Position numbers and translations under genes: made by a program. Below are positions 1 to 9,959 of a stretch of 64,000 nt of DNA, piece after piece (within the stretch, counting starts at the first letter, position 1; every line of letters starts with the position of its first letter). The stretch is from Tipula vernalis (Eukaryota > Arthropoda > Insecta > Diptera > Tipulidae): assembly GCA_958295665.1 (NCBI GenBank), contig OY282559.1, forward strand, positions 264,096,057 to 264,160,056, given 5' to 3'. The notes beneath the pieces were generated by a model. It had not been told where the DNA came from and ran no database searches. It saw nothing but the letters and a program-made list of their open reading frames with translations.

Positions 1-653
1 TTGGTTAAATATTATTCGTATGATTTCAGTTATAGTGGAATGTAGCTTTTCTATAGGTGAGTTACCAGTAGATGATTTAGCAGAGGTACAATTTTATACA
101 ATTCCAGGAATTGTTTAAATGATTCTGACACAAACTCAGAACCGTTGTCAGAAGTTATTTTTGTAGGGATCCCATGATGAGAGAAAAAGTGTTTTAGTTG
201 TTCAATAACATTGATACTGCTTTTTGAGATTAAGTTATAAGCTGCTGCGAATTTAGAAAATTTATCGATAATTGTTAGGAAATTGTGCCCATGTACACTA
301 TAAACTATGTGTAATATTTCAAGAGGTTTACTTGGAGTTTCTGTGATTTCGAATTTCAATTTTGGTCGCTGTCTATTGTATTTGAAAATTTGGCAGGTTT
401 TGCACTGATTGATAAAATTGTTGATGAACGTTTTCATCTTTGGAAAATAGTATTGTCGTTTTAGTTTTTCATAAGTTTCAATGACACCTCTATGGTTGGA
501 TGTGCTGTGGCATTCACTCACTACTTCTTGTTGTCTAAGTTGATTTTCTATATCCTCTGATAGTTGGGTATTTCGTACAATTTTTATTTTTTTATAAAAA
601 TGTTTATTATAAACTTTAGTTATAATATTAAATGTATTTTCGTTACATAGCAT
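1..653 (-). pseudogene. Gypsy-A integrase (broken, cut by window edge)
   Basis: This segment would join element DNA to the host chromosome. The N-terminal zinc-binding region is visible as H...H (CHSTSNHRG) followed by CKTC. The core then shows FLTIIDKFSKFA and TSDNGSEF, the second catalytic aspartate context. The usual first catalytic aspartate (an HID motif) reads HIV at about 295-315, with one codon fewer than expected, so the DDE triad is damaged. The glutamate region (IEKLHST) lies at positions 1-60 in another frame, after a frameshift near position 55. The distal C-terminus is off the window. Calling this integrase is secure; activity is not expected. Confidence 0.9.
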
Positions 654-931
654 ACAATTAACTTGAGTCTGATTGAAGTATTCTTTGAATATATCAAAGA
701 TATTTTTTTCATTAATTTCTTTAATTTTTATTATATATCTACGTTTAGTAAGGTGTAAAATTTTGAAAATTGATTCTAAATTATTTTTTATATTTTTATC
801 AATTTCTATGATGAATTAATTATTAAATTCGTTTAGAGTAGTTTATAACGTTGGGATTATTCCTATTAATTTAACTTTAAGTTTTTCATTTAAATTAGAT
901 TCCTGAGATAAAGAAGGTGACACATTTTGAT

Positions 932-1945
932 TTAAATTTGAAAATGGTCCGTCATCTGCTGATGATGTTTTGTTTTATTAGTTAATACATTTAGATTTAT
1001 TTCTTGGTTATTTTTACTAATACTTCGATTAAGTTCTTCAACTTCTAAACGACTTAATGCATCCGCATTGGTGTTATGTTTACCCTTTTTATACTGAATT
1101 TCGCAATTGAATTCCTCTAGTTTAAGTCTGCAGCGGACTAATTTGCTATTAGGCTTTTTCAGATTAAATAACCATATTAACGGTCTGTGATCTGTGACGA
1201 TCAGGAATTTTCTATCGTAAAGGTAGGGCCTAAAATACTCACATGCCCAAACAATTGACAATAATTACTTTTCAATTGTTGAATAATTTTTATCTGTTTC
1301 ATTTAGAGTTCGGCTTGCATAACATATTGGTTTGTCGGTGCCAATGGTTCCTTGAGAGAGTACAGCGCATGATGCTACATTTGAGGCATCTGTAGTAAGG
1401 ATAAATGTTTTCTTAAAGTAGTCAGGGTACTGTAATATTGGATCGTTAATTAATAGATTTTTACTGAGTTCAAAACATTCAATATATTTACTATCTAGGA
1501 TTATTTTCTTATTCTTCTTTAAACATTCAGTAAATGGTTTTGTAATGGTTGCAAAATTCTTTATAAATTTCCTATAGTATCCTATGATACCTAAGAAGGA
1601 CTTAATTTGTTTGGGCGTTTTGGGAATCGAAAAATTTTATATTGCTTGAATTTTGTCGGGACGGGGTTTAATACCATTTGGTGTGACCAAATGTCCCAAA
1701 AACTTGATTTTTGTTTTACAAAATTCACCGTAACCGTAATTTTGAAAATATTTTCTTTAAACTGTCTGTATGTTCTTGGAGACTAGTACTGAAAATTACT
1801 ATATCGTCCATGTATACTAGACATATTTTTCCAACATATTCACTTAAAACATTGTCCATGACACGTTGAAACGTGCTTGGAGGGTTTCTTAATCCAAACG
1901 GCATTCTAACAAATTCGTAATGTCCGTTTTCTACTGAGAAAGCTG

Positions 1946-2017
<72 letters not shown>

Positions 2018-2517
2018 GTAGGGTTAATTTCGATCTGGTGAAACCCGGAGGCAAGATCGAGTACTGAGAAACACATACTTTTTCCTAATGTGTCTAAAAC
2101 GTCTGTTATAATTGGTATTGGGTAACGGTCTTCGATTGTTACATCATTTAGTTTGCGATAATCAATTACCATTGGCCATTTTTGTTTACCAGAATTATCT
2201 AATTTTTTTTTCACAATCCATACTGGACTACACCACGGGCTATGGCTTGGTCTAATTATATTTTGATTTAATAAATTGTTAATTTGACTTTCGACCTCTT
2301 TCTTATGAATATAAGGGTAACGGTAAGTTTTCGTGAAGATTGGTTTATTATTAGTTAGATCAATGTTATGTTTAATATTGTTAGTAAAGGTTAACTGATC
2401 GTTTTCTTTATAAAATACATCTTCATACTCTTTACAAATTTTCAAAATGGCTTTTCGTTCTTCTGAATTCATGTGATCAGCATTGATCAGATTGTATATG
2501 TTTGTTGAATTGATCAT
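932..2517 (-). pseudogene. Gypsy-A reverse transcriptase and RNase H (broken)
   Basis: This is the polymerase part of the Gypsy-A polyprotein, which copies the element RNA to DNA. The RT begins with a typical linker (IIRPSHSPWCSPVWIVKKK), followed by [33 protein letters not shown] and the catalytic VYMDDIVIF (about 1800-1825). A thumb and connection region ([11 protein letters not shown]) leads to RNase H ([33 protein letters not shown]). Internal stops occur near 1640 and 1262. A long TA dinucleotide run splits the RT between the LDLASGFHQ block and the [13 protein letters not shown] block and puts the two halves in different frames. The copy is non-functional. Family assignment is firm from motif order. 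Confidence 0.93.
1944..2015. repeat. (TA)n microsatellite inside RT codons
   Basis: About 70 bases of pure TA repeat interrupt the RT reading frame of Gypsy-A. Upstream codons end in INPTD and downstream codons resume with [10 protein letters not shown], which are normally only a few residues apart in this RT family. The repeat therefore expanded, or was inserted, within coding sequence after the copy became dispensable. Confidence 0.95.
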
Positions 2518-2599
2518 GGGTTCATAATAGTTATTTACGGAATAATTATTTACTTCTAAATAATTATTTAAAGATTCTACTTTTAGTGGGTGTGAGATA

Positions 2600-3149
2600 T
2601 TAAAATTTTCGAATTTGGTCAGAATTGTTTATGACCTCTACTTTACTTTGTCCGTTGATAGTTTTATAAATGCCTGAATTGATTTTTATATGGTTGTCCA
2701 AAATTGTTTCTTTAACAAAAATACCGTCCTGATTAATATTTACTGGAAATATTATAAACTTTTTCTTAAAGGGTTGTAGGGTTATTGTATTATTTTTTAA
2801 TTTTTCTTGAAAATAAAGTGGAATTTTAAAATGTTCTCTTTCTAATGTCGAATTTTTGAAATTTATATTAGCTTTACACTTTTGAATTGTATCCATAACT
2901 ATTAATTCTTCAAAGTATTTTTGAATTGAATTGAATTTAATTGAATTCTTCAAGACGTTCCGTTATTATTTTTGAATTTATTTCATGTTCATGGAATACT
3001 GACTTAATAGTAATTGGTTTAACTTTGATTATTTGACTGGGGTGGACTAATGAGGGATCTATAAAAGATTTATTTGAACCTGTATCGATTAAGAGTTTAA
3101 TATGTGAATTTGGTGTGCTTTTTATTTTTATGTATGGTAAAAGACACAA
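2600..3149 (-). pseudogene. Gypsy-A protease and protease-RT linker (broken)
   Basis: An aspartic protease that would cut the Gag-Pol polyprotein. The active-site motif LLIDTGSNKSFIDPSL is present on the minus strand at about 3040-3095. The frame then stops near 2937-2950, and a second frame (about 2953-2600) carries a lysine/asparagine-rich linker running toward the RT. The short overlap of the two frames at 2937-2953 shows a frameshift around a simple repeat (TTGAATTGAATT). There is no sign that the break is a programmed frameshift. Confidence 0.8.
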
Positions 3150-3220
3150 GTTGGTCTCTCCATGAAATCTATAGTCTAGTCCGAGGCTTCTTCCTGAAAA
3201 TCCTGTTTCTCTAAATTTGG

Positions 3221-4444
3221 TTATTCCTCATAGTTTTGAAAATCATCGGAATATTCGTTTTGATTTTCTAAATTAGAATCTGGCTGCGAATAATAATTTG
3301 AATTGTTGTCGTCAGTTTCATTTACGTTAAAAAGTTCCTTAGATTTAAATTTTGGTGGACCATATGATCTGAATGCATAATTTTGTTGAAACCCTGATGG
3401 ACCTGGCCTATTCCAGTCCGAGTTAATTGGGTACCGTTGAGGTATTTTATATTGCTTTGATTGAATGGTAGATGTTTCCATTGGTTCATATTTTCTTTGA
3501 GCAAAATTGAATTGAGCTAGTTTAAAAACGTCTTGTTTGGGTTTATTCCAATTTTGAGGTTGATTTGGGGTTAATTGTCTGAAATTGTTATGATATTGCG
3601 AAAGAAATTTATTTTGAATTTGTTTAGGTAGTTCTTGCCTAATTAGATTTGTTTGTTGAACATTTTTAAATGGTTTAATATAGTTTATATTTTGTTCCAC
3701 AAGGCAAAGACTATAAGCTTCTGCTAATGTATTAGGTCTACTAGCTCGAATCATTGAACCTAGCTGTTCTTTTAATCCGCTTAGAAATACACTTAAGCAC
3801 ATATTTTCATACAGATTTTTTTTGTGATTAATGATATCTATTACAATTTATTTATTACATTTATTTTTATCCAATTTAATAATGTTGATAAAATATTTAT
3901 TATTTTAGAATAATAAATTTCAACATTGTCATGATTTTGTGTAAGATTGTGAAGATCTCTAATTAAAGAAACTTCACTTCTTCTATCTGAATAATGGAGT
4001 ATTAAACTATCTTTTATATACTTTCATTCAAATTGAGTGTTCATTTTATTCAGCATTGTCTTTAACTTTATTACGTATTGTTCTCAGTATAATTGCTCCC
4101 ATAGGAGTGTTTTCTACCGATGTACACAATTTTAATACTTCTTCACAATTTTCTATAAAAGAGCGTAGTAAGATTCTATCACTACCATCGAATGGCTGAA
4201 TTTCTTTAAATATATCTGGGACTCTAAGCCCATTGACTAATGCTTCATATTTTAATTTGTTTTCCTGATCCATTTTTATCTGTGTGTCTACTTTTAATTT
4301 ACTTAACTGTTCGGTTATTTTATCTAACTCTTCGATTGTTTTCAATCTGATTATTTCCCTACTTGGAATATTTTTATTTTTTTGATTGAACATACACAAC
4401 AAAAAAAATTTATAATTATTTAATCTATGTACATATATATCCAT
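3221..4444 (-). pseudogene. Gypsy-A gag (broken)
   Basis: Capsid-type polyprotein region, in two open pieces (4444-4046 and 3802-3221) with an AT-rich, interrupted middle. The N-terminal piece has a charged helical region and a segment reading IQPFDGSDRILLRSFIENCE, typical of insect Gypsy Gag. The C-terminal piece has FLSGLKEQLGSMIRASRP followed by an asparagine/glutamine/proline-rich tail. No CCHC zinc knuckle is visible, which is common in several insect Gypsy lineages. The call rests on position upstream of the protease and on these Gag-like blocks. Confidence 0.75.
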
Positions 4445-4869
4445 ATGCGCTGGATATTAAATTGAATAATTATTTTGATTATTTATTGCCATATACACTG
4501 GTATTATATAATTTTAATTTTAACCGATTCGCCGGGCGAATTTATTAATTATCAAGCTTTCACTACGGGATTACTGAGGTGGACAATTTTAGGGACCTAA
4601 CCTTATGATTTATATCCTAGTCTTATCAAAAGTATCACAAAGATATGTATATTTAAAAAAAAAGACTCACCAGTAAATCACCGAAATGAATAAGTGGAGC
4701 TGCATACTCTTGGCGTGATTGATGATTGATGTGCACTCGTATCTCGATACGCTTTGTCAATTTTTCACTTTTTATTAAAACTTTTTGTTTTTGATATTTG
4801 GTAGATTCTTTTATTCCGATATTCGCACTTCTACACTATCACTTGCAAAGTTTTATTTTTGTTAGTTAA

Positions 4870-4882
4870 CACAATGTTAATT
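4870..4882. repeat. LINE target-site duplication, left copy
   Basis: CACAATGTTAATT here matches 9551-9563 exactly. The last two T residues could belong to the poly(A) tail, so the duplication is 11-13 bp. Confidence 0.9.
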
Positions 4883-4904
4883 TTTTTTTTTTTTTTTTTT
4901 TTTA
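4881..4904 (-). other. LINE poly(A) tail
   Basis: A 24-base poly(T) run on the plus strand is the 3' poly(A) tail of the minus-strand LINE. It directly abuts the left target-site duplication. Confidence 0.9.
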
Positions 4905-5108
4905 ATTTAAAATAAATTTTATTTATTTATTTTATGTAATTACAATCTAGTCTCCTGGACTAATTAGCAATTTGTTTCTGACTTAATTTACTAACTTAAA
5001 TTAATCTATGGCTTCTTCCCATTGGCATTCCATAGTGTTTGGTAAATTGATGTAAACCACATCTTTGTTGTGGATTTTAGATCAGCATAATGCTGCTTAA
5101 ACTGACAA

Positions 5109-7776
5109 TCACACCAGCTCAAAAGGTTTGGTTCTTTTAAGTCTGCGAACTAAATTCGTGATGCTTAGGAGCTGAGTTGCCTCAATGTTCACATGTTGGC
5201 GGAGCCTTTCTTCATGTCTCCGTGCTTTTTCCTGGATTTCATTTAAGATGAGGTTCATTTTAAGGTCCCTATGAAGGTCATTGTTCCTAACATACCAAGG
5301 TGCATCAACGATGTTCCTTAATACCATATTCTGAAATCTTTGGATGATATTTACGTTGCTCTGTTTGGTACAACCCCAAAGCTGAATACCATAAGTCCAA
5401 ATCGGTTTCAATATTTGCTTATAAAGTAGAAGCTTGTTGTATGTTGATAAAGAAGAGTTCCTTCCCATCAGCCAATACATTTTTCTGTATTTAAGTCTTA
5501 ATTCTTCACTTTTCTTCTTGACGTGTGCTTTCCATCGTAGTTTAGCATCCAGGGTCATGCCAAGATACTTAGCTGTGTTCGCATGCGGTATTATTTCCCG
5601 ATTTATGGTAATCGGAATATGTTCGATTCGTCTGTTTGTAAAGTTGATGTGAACTGATTTAGCTTCATTTAGTTGTATTCTCAATCTTTTTGTCCATTTA
5701 TATATTTGAGTTATAGCTGATTGTAACTTCTGTGTTGATTCTTCGTTGCTTTTTCCAACAGCTAAGATCGCCGTATCATCTGCAAAAGTTGCCACTGTGT
5801 TGTTTTCTAATATAGGAAGATCATAAGTATATAGTAGGTATAAAACCGGCCCTAATACACTGCCCTGTGGAACTCCTGCATTGATTTCTTTCAATTCAGA
5901 AAATGTATCATCTAACTTAATCCTGAAGAACCTATCTTTCAAGTATGATTCTAGTATCTTAGCAAATTGCATTGGTAGAAGATTCCTTAACTTGTGGTTA
6001 AGTCCTTCATGCCACACTCTATCAAACGCTTGTGCAACGTCTAGAAATACTGTTGAACAGACTTTTTTCTCCTCTAATGCTTTCTCAATTATACTGGTTA
6101 TTCTGTGTACTTGATCAATTGTTGAGTGTTGGTTGCGAAAACCGAACTGATGATTTGGGATCAAGTTTTTACTCTCGATTATCGGATTTAATCTTTTTAC
6201 CAGAAGCTTCTCAAAGAGTTTGGACATGACTGGCAATAGCGAAATTGGCCTATAAGACGATGTTATGTGTGGTGGTTTCCCAGGTTTTGGGATCATAATT
6301 ACTTCTGCAATTTTCCATAAGCTTGGTACACATTTGATTCTAAATGCTGCATTTATAAGATTGGTGAGTTTCACCAGAGCTTTCCTTGGCAGTTCTTTTA
6401 AGATTTCTGCAGTAATAAGATCGTACCCAGGAGCTTTTTTCGTATTCATATTAGCTGTTATCTCACGCATGACTTCTTTTGGTGTTGTGGGTAGGATTTC
6501 TTTACTTTCTTGCACAGCTTGTTCAGTTATTATCTCGGCTTCCAACGTTTGGTCTTCATGTGGCTGGAATATTTTTTCGAGGTGTTCGGCAAATTCTCGA
6601 GCTTTGTCTTCATTATTTCTAGCCCATTCCTCACCTGCTATTTTTATTGGGGGAATCTGCATTATTGGTCTTTTGATTCTTTTGGTTGCTTTCCAAAGAG
6701 AATAATCAACACTGTTATCATTAGTTAATTTTCTTAAATAGTTGCTGATTGATTCATCTTTCAATTCTTTGATCTCTCTTCTTAATTGTTGAGTGAGGTT
6801 GTTCAAATGAGTTTTATCTTGGGGGGCCCTTGTTTGTTGCCATACTCTTCTCGCTCTTCTTTTTTCTGCGAGGAGTTCCCTAATTTCCATAGGGTAATTG
6901 TTTCCCTTGATTTTCGTTTTAATTTCAGGAGTATTTTCCCAAGCTGATTGCTGTATATCGTTTACAAATTTGTGAACTTCTTTGTCTAATTGTTCTTCAG
7001 TCTTTAATGGAACCATTAAGTTAATTTTTTCTTCTAGCGATAGTCTAAAGCATGCCCAATTAGTGTGATTATTTACTAGGAAAGGGTTTCTTTCTTTCTG
7101 AATGATTTTTTCACTTAACGTTAGAAGTATTGGTGAATGATCAGAGTTTAAGTCGTGGCTTTCATCTACTTGTACATAATTTACAGATATGTTCTTTATT
7201 ATAAAGAAATCTATCAGATCTGGCACTTTGTTTGGATCAGTTGGCCAGTAGGTTGGTTTTCCAGTTGAGAGGGTTTCACAACTGCATTTTCTGATAGCTT
7301 TTAGGAGTTCTTTACCCTAAGTTGTTGTTAATCTGGATCCCCAGTGGACATTTTTTGCATTAAAGTCTCCTCCAAGTACAAATCGTTTTCCTAATTACAC
7401 TGAGGAACTCGAGATAATCTTTTACTTTCATTGAGTGCTTCGGTGGGCAGTAAATACTAGCAATACAAATATAACTACTTTTGGATTTGACAATAACAGC
7501 AGTTGCTTGTATTTCTTCCGTTTCATATTTTAACTCCTCATAGTGATGAATACTATTTCTAATTATAACAGCACTACCTCCTTTAGCAGTGTTTCCAGGG
7601 TGAATAGTGTGATATATTTGATAATTTTTAAATTTAATGTTTGATTGTCTAGTGAAGTGTGTTTCCGTGATGAGACATACATCGATTTTTTCTGTGTCCA
7701 GGACCACTTGCAGTTCTTGTTGATGTTGCATCAGTCCATTGGCATTCCAACATAAGATTCTAAGATCTTGGGCCAT
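5109..7776 (-). pseudogene. Jockey-clade ORF2: apurinic endonuclease and reverse transcriptase
   Basis: The enzyme that nicks the target and copies the LINE RNA. The N-terminal endonuclease starts at an ATG (7776) with LRILCWNANGL, then ITETHFTRQ and CIASIYCPP. A one-base shift near 7390 interrupts it just before the GGDFNAKNVHWGSRL block, and a TAG lies at 7317-7319. From 7226 to 5109 a 705-residue frame is open. It contains the SDHSPI histidine motif, YRPISLLPVMSKLFEKL, FGFRNQHSTIDQV, FLDVAQAFDRVWHEGL, GVPQGSVLGPVLY and the catalytic FADDTAIL (about 5765-5790). All catalytic motifs are intact, so only two small lesions inactivate it. It overlaps ORF1 by 17 bp in another frame, a usual LINE arrangement. 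Confidence 0.93.
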
Positions 7777-9358
7777 TTTTCTGTTTAGGGATGGCTCCCT
7801 TAGTGCTGTACTCTAGTTTCTGTAATCGCTCATCAAATGTATTTAGTCTGCTTAAAATTAATTTAAGTGTTTGACTTATATCGTCATTTTGAGCAGTTTT
7901 TCCTGGATTTCCGTTGCTCATCATTACTTGAGCATAAGTCATTTTACCAAATTGTCCTTGAGTAGTTCCCGACACTCTACGATTTACTTCGGGTCGGTTC
8001 ACCTTAACTGCTTGTTTCCTGAATGAACTTGGATTTTTAGCAATCACGTTCTTATTTTTGATATTTTGCAGTTCAATAGCAACGCTGCATCCTCTGTAGT
8101 TAGCCGGATGGTTTTCTCCACAGTGAACGCATTTAGGTTGAACATTTTGGGCTTTTACACAATCTTTGGTATGATGTTTACCTAAACATTTGACACACCT
8201 AGGTTCCCTGTTGCAATATTTTTGTGTATGTCCATAGGCTTGACATTGTTTACATTGTGGTATAAGCTTAGACCTTCTTAGAGGCTGAATAACCACTTTG
8301 CACCCCAAGATGTACTTAATTTGATAAATTTTTTCGATATCTTCATCAGTATCGATGGTCAACATAAACATGTTGAGAGGTACTTTGCCTCTCCGTTTTA
8401 GCTTAATCGATGCTTCAGTTGCCTTAAATCCTTTTGCTTTCAGGTCATCAATTATTTTATCTGGTTTACACGTAGAGTGTAAGTTTTTAGCCATGACCCT
8501 AATTGGTCTGGTTTGTTTATCTTCAAACGTGTGCCAAGCACGTTTTTCTTCATTTAACATTTTTGTCAATTTTCTGTATGTTTCAGCATCTTCTAAGTTT
8601 ATTTTGATGGTGTTTCCATTCATCACCTTTGCATTAAACTTATCAGTAGCAGTTATGGTTTTTATTTTTTCATAGAGTACATCGTAGTCTTTGACTTCAT
8701 CTATTACTATTGGTGGTGGTGGAGGTATTTTTTTTGGTTGTTTCTGGATAATATTTGGAACATTATCCTTTAATTGAGGTGGGGAGGGCGTATTATTCCG
8801 TCTCCTTTTTTTTCTCCCACCTTTAACTCTAATCCACTCAGTTTCTCGAGCTAGTTCTTCTTCATCCGTATGATACTCTTGTGGAGTTGTATTCTGGTTA
8901 GGAGTAGAACCGATGTCCTCCTTTGGCTTAAGAGCTTTAACTTCGTTTTCAAGCGTCTTCATACGCTCCTGCATCCATGCAATTGTAACATTCAGTTGCT
9001 TATTTATATTGTTGGCTTCAACTAATGCATTATTAGCTTTACACAATTCATTGTGAAGCTTTTCTTCGTTTGTAAAACGAGTGTTGTGGCTGCTGGCCTC
9101 AATGGAGGGACTACCGCCTCTTTTCGGAGAATACGCGACTTTGTTACTCCTCTGGAAGGGATGTGAATTATCCTTTTCTATTTCACTCAAATGAGCTTGT
9201 TTATTCACCAACATGTCTTGGGATTGGTTAAAATAATTGTAGTATAGCAATGGCTGGTCTCCCCCAGAATCCATGAGACCGACCTCCGAAGAGGGTGGAT
9301 TTACCTGAGCAACAGGTGTACCACCTGGGGTATTAGTTTCCTTATTTGTTCTGCTCAT
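7760..9358 (-). CDS. Jockey-clade ORF1: Gag-like nucleic-acid-binding protein (intact, 532 aa)
   Basis: An uninterrupted frame from ATG at 9358 to the stop at 7760. The N-terminal third is polar and likely disordered, with a short coiled-coil stretch around residues 90-150 (heptad-like L/E/K). A KKRRRN basic cluster and a proline run follow. An RRM-like/Gag central region lies around residues 230-355. Three zinc knuckles then occur near residues 365-430: CKQCQAYGHTQKYC, CVKCLGKHHTKDC and CVHCGENHPANYRGC. That order is typical of jockey-clade ORF1p, which coats the element RNA. The start is the first in-frame ATG after the 5' leader. The protein is a transposon product, not a host gene. Confidence 0.93.
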   Translation of the reverse strand: MSRTNKETNTPGGTPVAQVNPPSSEVGLMDSGGDQPLLYYNYFNQSQDMLVNKQAHLSEIEKDNSHPFQRSNKVAYSPKRGGSPSIEASSHNTRFTNEEKLHNELCKANNALVEANNINKQLNVTIAWMQERMKTLENEVKALKPKEDIGSTPNQNTTPQEYHTDEEELARETEWIRVKGGRKKRRRNNTPSPPQLKDNVPNIIQKQPKKIPPPPPIVIDEVKDYDVLYEKIKTITATDKFNAKVMNGNTIKINLEDAETYRKLTKMLNEEKRAWHTFEDKQTRPIRVMAKNLHSTCKPDKIIDDLKAKGFKATEASIKLKRRGKVPLNMFMLTIDTDEDIEKIYQIKYILGCKVVIQPLRRSKLIPQCKQCQAYGHTQKYCNREPRCVKCLGKHHTKDCVKAQNVQPKCVHCGENHPANYRGCSVAIELQNIKNKNVIAKNPSSFRKQAVKVNRPEVNRRVSGTTQGQFGKMTYAQVMMSNGNPGKTAQNDDISQTLKLILSRLNTFDERLQKLEYSTKGAIPKQKNGPRS

Positions 9359-9550
9359 TGCTCATTTATAGTGTATTGCACTCGCCTCTAGTATTTCGCC
9401 GATGCTTCACATCGTTGCCCGGGTGTTACCACGTGGAGGTATACTAGACACATTTGGTGGTTTCTACATAGTTGCAGCGTTGGAATATAGACCACGAGAT
9501 ACATGGCTATAGACGGTCAACCCCTACCCTATTGAGACGCACCCAACACC

Positions 9551-9563
9551 CACAATGTTAATT
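9551..9563. repeat. LINE target-site duplication, right copy
   Basis: CACAATGTTAATT matches the left copy at 4870-4882 and marks the 5' end of the LINE at 9550. Confidence 0.9.
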
Positions 9564-9636
9564 GAATAAAAAATTAATACACTGTTTGTTTTATGCCAGT
9601 TAACTTTTTTGTATGCCCCGATTTTTTTTAGAAAAT

Positions 9637-9654
9637 CCTTTACCAACTGCGCCA
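9637..9654 (-). other. Gypsy-A primer-binding site
   Basis: On the minus strand this reads TGGCGCAGTTGGTAAAGG, beginning directly at the presumed LTR end. It looks like the 3' end complement of a tRNA, the minus-strand primer. From memory it resembles the tRNA-Ser type used by 17.6/297-group elements. Gypsy-B has TGGCGCAG at the same relative place. Confidence 0.75.
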
Positions 9655-9959
9655 GTTATGTTTCACGTTGTTGTAGTTATTAAATAAATTAATTAGAGTT
9701 TAATTTTAATTTTGTATTATTGTTTTATTTAATATTTGAAATTAATTCTTATGATGTTACTCGCTTGAGTTTACAATAAATTCTATTTTTGTTAATCTTT
9801 TATTTTAACATGCTTCACTATTATATTAGTATAGCGTAAGCATAAACATGATATCGAACATGTGCATTTGTTTTAATTTTTAAATGAGGTCTTATCGTAA
9901 GCATAAAAATTAGAATATGAGATTTTATTATCTATAGAACTATTTTAAATAATTATAAC
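9655..9959 (-). repeat. Gypsy-A 5' LTR (putative)
   Basis: The segment directly 5' of the primer-binding site on the minus strand begins GTTATAA and ends CATAAC, giving short inverted ends (GTTAT/ATAAC). It is about 305 bp, very AT-rich, and contains AATAAA signals. The partner LTR is not in the window, so the outer boundary rests only on the inverted ends. Confidence 0.45.

Larger units (their letters stand above)
4881..9550 (-). mobile_element. Jockey-clade non-LTR retrotransposon (LINE), near full length
   Basis: A two-ORF LINE on the minus strand. Its 3' poly(A) tail appears as poly(T) at 4881-4904, just after AATAAA-like signals. An 11-13 bp target-site duplication, CACAATGTTAA(TT), occurs at 4870-4882 and again at 9551-9563, so both ends are defined and the insertion is about 4.67 kb. 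ORF1 (Gag with three zinc knuckles) is intact. ORF2 (endonuclease plus RT) has only one frameshift and one stop. The insertion sits in the leader of Gypsy-A and is therefore younger than it. Lack of an RNase H domain and the Gag/RT motifs place it in the jockey clade. Confidence 0.93.
1..9959 (-). mobile_element. Gypsy-A: Ty3/Gypsy-type LTR retrotransposon, split by a LINE, runs off left edge
   Basis: Read on the minus strand, the element has a 5' LTR (9655-9959), a primer-binding site (9637-9654), a leader, gag (about 4444-3221), protease (about 3149-2937), RT/RNase H (2517-932) and integrase (about 653 to the left edge). Protease-RT-RNase H-integrase is the Ty3/Gypsy gene order. A jockey-clade LINE occupies 4881-9550 and splits the leader. 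All polyprotein frames carry stops or frameshifts, so this copy is dead. No envelope frame and no 3' LTR are visible; both would lie left of the window. The primer-binding site resembles that of the 17.6/297 group from memory, which suggests that lineage but does not prove it. Confidence 0.9.

Noticed and set aside
5434..6728. Plus-strand frames opposite the LINE RT
   Set aside because: Shadow frames on the antisense strand of ORF2, without motifs.
8355..8675. Plus-strand frame opposite LINE ORF1
   Set aside because: Antisense shadow of an intact, motif-bearing Gag ORF.
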